Shown here: in pieces, positions 5,799 through 11,540 of the stretch
How positions within the stretch are numbered: position 1 is the first letter of the stretch
Layout of the letters: each line of letters opens with the position of its first letter
Assembly: GCA_021202575.1 (NCBI GenBank)
Contig: JAJQCU010000056.1
Coordinates: 1 to 11,540, forward strand
Direction: 5' to 3'
DNA length: 11,540 bases
DNA from: Lachnospiraceae bacterium
Lineage (GTDB): Bacteria > Bacillota > Clostridia > Lachnospirales > Lachnospiraceae
Made by a program: the position numbers and the translations under genes
Notes under the pieces: generated by a model
Seen by the model: only the letters and a program-made list of their open reading frames with translations
Told to the model about the DNA's origin: nothing
Databases searched by the model: none

Positions 5799-8525
5799 AT
5801 GAGCTTTGTGGATGAGTGGATCAGGCGTTTGCCGGGAAATGTGGGACCGCTTCCGGGTGAAAATGAGGAGGATATCTGTTTACACAGTGCGGAGGAGGGC
5901 ATGGTACTCCTGAAAAATAACGGCCTGCTGCCTCTGAAGGATAAGAAGATAGCACTGTTCGGGGCAGGCGCGGTGGATACTGTGATCGGCGGAACCGGAA
6001 GCGGATCAACGGAGCCGCCTTACAGGATCAATGTAGAGCGGGGACTGACAGAATATGGCTGCGAGATTACTTCAGAAAACTGGCTTAAGAGATTTGCGCA
6101 GGCAGGCAGGGAGGCGAATGAAAAAGCCGGAATCGATGATTTCACGAAAATCTGGGGCGGCATCACAATCTTAATTGATGAACTACAGATTACGGAGGAG
6201 GAGCTGAAAGAGGCAGGCACAGCGGACACAGCGGTTTATGTGATTCGAAGAAACGCGGGGGAAGGGGAAGACCGGAAAAATGTCAAGGGGGATTTCCTTC
6301 TGTCAGATACAGAATACCGGAATCTGTCGAGGATTACGTCGGCCTTTCAGCATACGGTTGTTGTGTTGAATACCACCGTGATGGATCCGGGATTCGTGGA
6401 TGAAATTCCCGGTATTGACGCGGTTCTGCTGATGAGCCTGCCGGGGATGCTTGCGGGGAGAGCGCTGGCCAATATTTTGTATGGAGAGGTCAGTCCTTCC
6501 GGAAAACTGACGGACACCTGGGCAAAACGCTATGAGGATTACGCGACATCAGAGTTTTTCTCGGATAATGACGGAAATGCTCAGACAGAGGAGTATCTGG
6601 AAGACATCTACGTGGGATACCGTTATTTCGACAGCTTTGGAATCTCTCCCCGCTGGAGCTTTGGATATGGACTCAGCTATACAGACTTTCTGGTGGAGAC
6701 GAAACAGGTTTCGGCGGATGCCCGGAATATACAAATTCAGGTGCGCGTGAAAAACACGGGAGAGAGTTCCGGAAAAGAGGTAGTGCAGGTATATGTGTCG
6801 GCGCCTGATTGTGAAACGCTGCCAAAGGTTTACCAGGAACTGAAAGGATTTCAGAAAACAAAATTACTGCCTCCGGGAGGGGAAGAGATCCTTACTATTG
6901 TGATTCCGCCGCCGTCACTGGCGTCCTATGATGAAAAAAAAGCGGCGATGATGTTATCACAGGGACAGTATAAGCTTCGGGTGGGAACCGGCAGCAGACA
7001 GACAAAGGTGGCCGCGGTTCTGGAACTGGATCAGGATGTGATCACGGAACAGTTGGAGAACAGAGTCGTATGCGGCAGAAAACTGGAATGTTTTTGTGCA
7101 CCCAAAAGGGAACAGAGCTATGAAGAGGCGCAGGTCATACCGCTTTTTGCACGGGATTTCGAAACGGCGGATCGAAGGAATACGGGAACAGATGAGACTG
7201 TTACCTATCGCAGGAAAGGAGCGGAGTATCAGCCCTATGTGGCACAGAACCCGTATCAGATGGACTATCCGACAACAGAAAGGGTCGTTGAGGTAAAGGA
7301 TGCAGGCGGCGCGACGTTTTTTGATGTGGCTGAGCAGAAGGTGACAGTGGAAGAATTCGTGGCGTCGCTGGATACAGAAGTGCTGCTCCGGCTGGTAACG
7401 GGGGTATCTCATGAGACTCCTTATCCAGTGCAGAAGAGAACGGAGAGAGAACTGAAACCGGTGAACGCCATTGCGTCATCCGGCAGAACGACGGCCCAAT
7501 ATGCGGACAGCCTGGGTATCCCCAATTCCTATCTGTCGGACGGACCGGCGGGACTTCGCATTATCGGAAAGCCGACGGCGGCCTGGCCGGTGGGAACACT
7601 GCTCGCGCAGACCTGGAATGTGGAGCTGATCAGAGCTGTCGGAGACGGATATGGAACAGAGATGGAAGCATATCACCACAGTGTGCTTTTGGCACCGGGA
7701 ATCAATATTCACAGGGATCCGCTGTGCGGAAGAAGCTTTGAATATTATTCGGAGGATCCGTTTCTGACGGGAAAGATGGCCGCGGCCTTTATAGATGGGG
7801 TGCAGGCGCATCCGGGGTGCCTGGTTGCGATCAAGCATCTGGCCTGTAATTCGCAGGAGACAGATCGGGGGATATCTGACTCGATTGTCGGGGAGAGAGC
7901 GTTAAGAGAAATCTATCTGAAGGCATTTGAAATTGCGGTGAAGGAAGCGAAGGCGGGCACGATTATGACCGCGTATAACAAAATCAATGGAGTCCATGTG
8001 TCTGAAAATCGCGAGCTGCTGGAACATATCATACGCGGAGAGTGGGGATTCGAGGGAATTTTTATGACGGACTGGCATACCGAATCCTACAAACCGGCAG
8101 ATATTCACGCGGGAAATGATCTGATCATGGGCGGAGTACAGGTGGAAGCGATCAGGGACGCCATGGATGGGAAACAGCCTGTTTTTCTGGAGGACGGCTC
8201 TGTTGAGGTAAAGACAATCATTTCCTATGACGGATTGAAGCGGGAAGAGATTGAGCAGTGGGGAGCGTTCCTTCCATGCCGGGATGGAAAGGATCAGGTA
8301 AGTGTTGCGGTGCCGCCAGAGATTCCTGTCGGAGAGAGCGCTTTGGAATACGAAAAGCAGGGCATTGCCGGGATTGCGGTACAGGAGGACGGCAGCAGGA
8401 TCATCACATATAAAGGGATTCGAAGAGGCAGACACCTTGCCCTTGGCGATCTTCAGAACTGCGCCATACATGTGCTCCAGTATCTTTTAAAAACAAACGC
8501 GTGGCAGGAATTCAAAAAACAGTGA
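5799..8525 (+). CDS. Glycoside hydrolase family 3 beta-glycosidase with reversed domain order
   Basis: A 908-residue GH3 enzyme in which the usual C-terminal half comes first. ATG at 5799 follows GAGGT (5786-5790) by 8 nt. Order: (alpha/beta)6 sandwich (about 28-245, opening with EEGMVLLKNNGLLPL), fibronectin-III-like domain (about 290-410, opening with FGYGLSYTDF), a linker (about 411-512), then the TIM barrel (about 515-775). Barrel motifs are all present: YLSDGPAGLR (578-587), HRDPLCGRSFEYYSEDP (638-654) and AIKHLACNSQETDR (677-690), with the nucleophile D758 in MTDWHT. The likely acid/base is E155 in NAGEGEDR (152-159), ahead of the barrel because of the rearrangement. A further ~130 residues close the protein, ending near GDLQNCAIHVL. 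No signal peptide. Known relatives with this order include beta-glucosidases of rumen Firmicutes; beta-glucosidase or beta-xylosidase activity is likely, undecided here. Confidence 0.93.
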   Translation: MSFVDEWIRRLPGNVGPLPGENEEDICLHSAEEGMVLLKNNGLLPLKDKKIALFGAGAVDTVIGGTGSGSTEPPYRINVERGLTEYGCEITSENWLKRFAQAGREANEKAGIDDFTKIWGGITILIDELQITEEELKEAGTADTAVYVIRRNAGEGEDRKNVKGDFLLSDTEYRNLSRITSAFQHTVVVLNTTVMDPGFVDEIPGIDAVLLMSLPGMLAGRALANILYGEVSPSGKLTDTWAKRYEDYATSEFFSDNDGNAQTEEYLEDIYVGYRYFDSFGISPRWSFGYGLSYTDFLVETKQVSADARNIQIQVRVKNTGESSGKEVVQVYVSAPDCETLPKVYQELKGFQKTKLLPPGGEEILTIVIPPPSLASYDEKKAAMMLSQGQYKLRVGTGSRQTKVAAVLELDQDVITEQLENRVVCGRKLECFCAPKREQSYEEAQVIPLFARDFETADRRNTGTDETVTYRRKGAEYQPYVAQNPYQMDYPTTERVVEVKDAGGATFFDVAEQKVTVEEFVASLDTEVLLRLVTGVSHETPYPVQKRTERELKPVNAIASSGRTTAQYADSLGIPNSYLSDGPAGLRIIGKPTAAWPVGTLLAQTWNVELIRAVGDGYGTEMEAYHHSVLLAPGINIHRDPLCGRSFEYYSEDPFLTGKMAAAFIDGVQAHPGCLVAIKHLACNSQETDRGISDSIVGERALREIYLKAFEIAVKEAKAGTIMTAYNKINGVHVSENRELLEHIIRGEWGFEGIFMTDWHTESYKPADIHAGNDLIMGGVQVEAIRDAMDGKQPVFLEDGSVEVKTIISYDGLKREEIEQWGAFLPCRDGKDQVSVAVPPEIPVGESALEYEKQGIAGIAVQEDGSRIITYKGIRRGRHLALGDLQNCAIHVLQYLLKTNAWQEFKKQ

Positions 8526-8554
8526 CAGTTCCTTAGGACAGAAAGAGGGATATT

Positions 8555-9589
8555 ATGATAACGAGATGGGATTTTAAGGCAAAAATGATACAGATAATGG
8601 CGTTTAAAAAGTATCCTGAATATTTCGGGAGGAAAAAAGCGAACAGCTTTGACCCCTCCGCCACCCCCGGGGATATTCGCAGGGAGGATGGCACGAGAGT
8701 GATCACGGAAATATCCTACGGGGTAAAATATCCGAACAGCTTCCTGGATATTTATCTCCCGAAAGAAGAGCTGCGAAACCAAAACGGGGAAAAAGGAAGT
8801 CCTGTCTTTATCTATTTTCACGGCGGAGGCTTCCTCTTCGGAACGAAGCACAGCGGAGACCCGATCGCTAAGGTTTCCTCCGGGCTGGGATGGTTTTTCA
8901 ATTTATTTCTGGAGCGCGGAATTGCGGTGGTCAGCGCGGGATACGCTTTTGCGCCGAAGTACCGCTTCCCGGTACAGATTGAGCAGGTGGATCAGGTTCT
9001 TGGGTTTTTGACTAAGCACGCGGGGGAATATGGACTGGATATGGAGCGGTTTCTTCTTGGAGGCGGCAGCGCGGGGGCTGATATGTCCGAGGTGTATGGG
9101 CTGGTGCTGGCGGATGAGGCGTACGCGGCGGAATTTCCGTTTGTGCCTTCCGTCAAAAAGACCAGCCTGAAAGGACTGATCATAGACGAGGCCGCTCTTG
9201 ACCTGGCGCATTTTGAGAATTCCTCGATGGATATGATGCTTGGCTGCTGGGTGGGGGAAAATAACATGCAGAAAGGCGCGAACGCGGTCAGGGTCAATGT
9301 GCCGAAGCATATCAGGGACAGCTACTGTCCCACATTTGTAACCGGAAGCAATAAGGATCATTTCTTTGCGGATTCCGCCAGACAGCTGAAGGAGAAGCTG
9401 GACGGGATTGGAGAGCTGTGTGAGATGTATATTCCGGAGAAGGAGCTGGGGGAATTTGATCATGGCTTTATGACGGAAGCCGGGACAGCCGCCTCTGACG
9501 CGGCAATTCAGATGTGCCTGGGCTTTGTGGAAAAGGTGCTGGGAGAACAGGCGCCTGATGAGAGAAAGGAGCAGGTAAGTAAGACATGA
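8555..9589 (+). CDS. HSL-type alpha/beta-hydrolase esterase
   Basis: A 344-residue serine esterase of the hormone-sensitive-lipase-like (alpha/beta hydrolase_3) group. ATG at 8555 is preceded by AGAGGGA (8544-8550) 4 nt upstream and lies 29 bp after the GH3 stop. Visible are the HGGG oxyanion motif (89-92, in YFHGGGFLFG), nucleophile S172 in LGGGSAGAD (168-176), acid D268 in TGSNKDHF (263-270) and H303 in EFDHGF (300-305). The spacing fits an active enzyme. It differs from the HSL norm by carrying a Trp/Phe-rich segment (109-118) right after the oxyanion loop. No signal peptide or membrane anchor is evident. Context makes it a second deacylase for the same imported substrate; its specificity may differ from that of the esterase upstream of the GH3. 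The family includes acetyl, short-chain carboxyl and phenolic-acid esterases, so a narrower call is not supported. Confidence 0.87.
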   Translation: MITRWDFKAKMIQIMAFKKYPEYFGRKKANSFDPSATPGDIRREDGTRVITEISYGVKYPNSFLDIYLPKEELRNQNGEKGSPVFIYFHGGGFLFGTKHSGDPIAKVSSGLGWFFNLFLERGIAVVSAGYAFAPKYRFPVQIEQVDQVLGFLTKHAGEYGLDMERFLLGGGSAGADMSEVYGLVLADEAYAAEFPFVPSVKKTSLKGLIIDEAALDLAHFENSSMDMMLGCWVGENNMQKGANAVRVNVPKHIRDSYCPTFVTGSNKDHFFADSARQLKEKLDGIGELCEMYIPEKELGEFDHGFMTEAGTAASDAAIQMCLGFVEKVLGEQAPDERKEQVSKT

Positions 9590-10497
9590 AGGTTGGCAGA
9601 TTGGAAATTGCGGATGAAAAGCTGGCCATGGGAGTGGCTTCTCTTGGACAATTGAGAGAACGGTACGCCCAGAGAGAGACCGTGGGAGAGCGGTTTAACG
9701 TGCCCCGGGAGGAGGGAAAAGAGGCGGTGCCGGTGATCATACACCGGCCATCGGGGATAAATGACAGCGAATGCGGGACGCTGCCTGTTTTCTTTAATAT
9801 GCACGGAGGAGCGTGGCTTGCGGGGGACGCGGTGCTGATGGAGAGCTTCTGTGAGCTCCTTGCGGAAAGCATTCCGGCGGTGGTAGTGAATGTCAATTAT
9901 CATAAGGCGGATGTGATTCCGATTTCGGAGATGTCCGCGGAGGTCTGTGACTGTGTGAGGTATTTCAGGGAGCATGCGGGGGAGTATGGAATGGATCCTG
10001 AGAACATGGCGGTTGGCGGCCACAGCGCCGGCGCAAACATTGCGGCGGGAACCGTGATCCGGCTCAGAGAGTGCGGCATCTCATTAAAGATGCAGATCCT
10101 TGTCTATCCCTGCGTGGATCTGAGGCATGTCGCAAACTGTGACTGGATGAACGGCGCGATCGCAAGTCTTGTCCCGGAAGGAAACCTGGACGAAATCCAT
10201 ATGTCCCCCATGGCAGCGTCAGACGATGTGATCAGAGGGCTTTGTCCCGCCGGGATTGTGGCCTGCGGAATCGATGACCTGAAGCCCCACGCGGTTGCAT
10301 ACGCGAAGCGTCTGATTGACAACGGGGTGAACGTCTGCTTCAGGGAATATCCGAAAGCGGAGCATGGCTTCCTGGAGACAAACAGACCGGACTATGAGCC
10401 GCAGGAAGACGGCCGGATCAATCCGGAGCAGGGCGCCTTCGCCAGAAACTGTGAGCAATGGATCATTCGTGTTCTGCGGGCCGCTTTCGCTGAATAA
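9586..10497 (+). CDS. HSL-type alpha/beta-hydrolase esterase (acetyl-esterase-like)
   Basis: A 303-residue serine esterase whose ATG overlaps the previous stop as ATGA (9586-9589), so the two are probably translationally coupled. A strong AAAGGAG (9565-9571) lies 14 nt upstream and a weaker AGG 10 nt upstream. Motifs: NMHGGAWLAG (71-80) for the oxyanion hole, nucleophile S147 in GGHSAGAN (144-151), acid D230 in CGIDDLKPHA (227-236), and H260 in AEHGFL (258-263). This matches the small Aes/HSL acetyl-esterase pattern well. HAGEYGMDPEN (130-140) parallels HAGEYGLDMER in the preceding gene, so the pair are probably distant paralogues. No signal peptide. Role in the operon: deacylation of an imported glycoside or oligosaccharide (inference). 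Three esterases in one operon suggest more than one ester type or position on the substrate. Confidence 0.88.
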   Translation: MKVGRLEIADEKLAMGVASLGQLRERYAQRETVGERFNVPREEGKEAVPVIIHRPSGINDSECGTLPVFFNMHGGAWLAGDAVLMESFCELLAESIPAVVVNVNYHKADVIPISEMSAEVCDCVRYFREHAGEYGMDPENMAVGGHSAGANIAAGTVIRLRECGISLKMQILVYPCVDLRHVANCDWMNGAIASLVPEGNLDEIHMSPMAASDDVIRGLCPAGIVACGIDDLKPHAVAYAKRLIDNGVNVCFREYPKAEHGFLETNRPDYEPQEDGRINPEQGAFARNCEQWIIRVLRAAFAE

Positions 10498-10531
10498 ACA
10501 GCTTCTGAGGCTCCTGAATGAAGAAGGCGGC

Positions 10532-11540
10532 ATGACAGCAGAGGAAACATCGGGGCTTCCGGAACCGGGAAAAGATGGCTTCCTAACGGTGAAATGGAGA
10601 ACAGAAGAAATGAAAAATGACGCAACCTTTGAAATTATGGCAGAGGTACAGGGAGCTTCGGACGCGGATCTGTCCCTGATTGTACCGCCCACCTATAATA
10701 TTGACGATATGGATCCCAGATTTTGCATGGTATCTCTTGTCTTTACCGGCTGTTATTGTATCCGGTCCAGCAAGACGCTGGATCCGGCATTCCCAGGAAT
10801 GGTTTATATTGACGGAAAAGAGACGGAAGCGCCTCTGAACGCCGGATTAATGCCGATGTTCGGGCAGCTTCTGGGAATTAAGATCCGCAAATATGTCAGG
10901 GAATACGGCAGACAGTTTGAGATTCGTCTGGAAGGGCTTGTGGATGAGGATGGAATGAGGCTGGAGCCCTTTACCTTTACGCTGACGACGCTGACAAGAA
11001 CGGAGCCGGGAATTGTATATCCGGAGCATGATGCGGATGTGCTGGACGCGGCCAGAGAGAGCGCGGTCCTTCTGAAAAATGAGAACCGGGCGCTGCCTCT
11101 GGGAAGAGGAAGCGTTGTGAATCCTTTTGGCACGGGGGCAGTGGTCTTTCACCTGGGATGTCTGGGCGCCGGAAAGATCAATCCCAGATACAGCATCCTT
11201 GTAAAGGAGGGAATCGAAAAATATTCTTCCCTGAAGCTGAATGAGGAGCTGTATGATTTTTACAGGGATGAGCGGGACATATTGCCTTCGGAGGAAATGC
11301 TGGAGCGCGCGAAAGCCCTGAGCGATACGGCGGTTGTTTTCATCGGCAGGACAAGCAGTGAGGCGCATGACAATCTGCCGGAAAAAGGAAATTATTACCT
11401 CACGGATGAGGAAAAGAGTCTTGTGGAGGGGCTTCGCGGAAGATTCGCAACGGTCGTCGCGGTGCTGAATACAGCCTATCCGGTAGAAACAGGGTGGATG
11501 AAAAATGTGGACGCGGTGCTCTGGGTGGGGCTGCCCGGCA
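10532..11540 (+). CDS. Glycoside hydrolase family 3 enzyme, reversed domain order, with N-terminal extension (3' end beyond window)
   Basis: The frame stays open to the window edge (336 codons seen). The ATG at 10532 has AAGAAGG (10521-10527) 4 nt ahead. Alternatives are ATG 10610 (GGAG 10 nt upstream) and GTG 10469 or 10451, which would overlap the esterase gene. From about residue 165 it reads as the (alpha/beta)6 GH3 domain: ESAVLLKNENRALPL (176-190), then FIGRTSSEAHDN with E277 as the expected acid/base, then KGNYYLTDEE. These align with LLKNNGLLPL and NAGEGEDR of the other GH3 here, so the TIM barrel should follow outside the window. Residues 1-165 are an extra domain not found in the first GH3; its end (EGLVDEDGMRL then PFTFTLTT, 134-153) resembles bacterial Ig-like beta-sandwiches. 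No signal peptide. Probable beta-glycosidase; activity cannot be judged without the barrel. Confidence 0.85.
   Translation, partial: MTAEETSGLPEPGKDGFLTVKWRTEEMKNDATFEIMAEVQGASDADLSLIVPPTYNIDDMDPRFCMVSLVFTGCYCIRSSKTLDPAFPGMVYIDGKETEAPLNAGLMPMFGQLLGIKIRKYVREYGRQFEIRLEGLVDEDGMRLEPFTFTLTTLTRTEPGIVYPEHDADVLDAARESAVLLKNENRALPLGRGSVVNPFGTGAVVFHLGCLGAGKINPRYSILVKEGIEKYSSLKLNEELYDFYRDERDILPSEEMLERAKALSDTAVVFIGRTSSEAHDNLPEKGNYYLTDEEKSLVEGLRGRFATVVAVLNTAYPVETGWMKNVDAVLWVGLPG

Noticed and set aside
7902..8471. Minus-strand open frame of 189 codons inside the first GH3
   Set aside because: It is opposite the catalytic barrel region, including the nucleophile motif; the opposing frame is certain.

Overview
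The window reads as one carbohydrate-utilisation locus of an anaerobic Clostridia-type Firmicute, most likely a Lachnospiraceae gut bacterium. Reasons: AGGAGG-type ribosome binding sites, tight spacing with everything but the regulator on one strand, moderate GC, a GPH-type sugar symporter, and GH3 enzymes with swapped domain order of the kind known from Ruminococcus albus and Butyrivibrio fibrisolvens. The taxon is inferred from gene style, not from a marker gene. Both ends are cut: the left-hand regulator and the right-hand GH3 run off the window.

Layout: (1) 1-344, minus strand: N-terminal half of an AraC-type regulator (cupin sensor part only). (2) 345-540: divergent control region with an extended -10 promoter facing each way. 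(3) 541-10497, plus strand: GH2 beta-glycosidase, GPH/MFS sugar symporter, alpha/beta-hydrolase esterase with a C-terminal extension, domain-swapped GH3 beta-glycosidase, and two HSL-type esterases that overlap by 4 bp. (4) 10532 to the end: a second domain-swapped GH3 with a ~165-residue N-terminal extension, incomplete at its 3' end. Gaps between plus-strand genes are 88 bp or less, and no convincing terminator in the direction of transcription separates them, so one operon is likely. No non-coding stretch exceeds 300 bases.

How the genes fit together (inference): the regulator senses a sugar or glycoside and switches on the operon, and the symporter imports a small glycoside or oligosaccharide. 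Cytoplasmic enzymes then take it apart: three serine esterases remove acyl groups, and one GH2 and two GH3 enzymes remove beta-linked sugars. None of the enzymes shows a signal peptide, which supports intracellular processing. The combination suggests an esterified substrate (acetylated hemicellulose oligosaccharide or acylated plant glycoside), but its identity cannot be read from the sequence. The less ordinary elements are the two reversed-order GH3s, the extra N-terminal domain of the second, and the uncharacterised C-terminal extension of the first esterase. I saw no RNA genes, CRISPR arrays, insertion sequences or large repeats.
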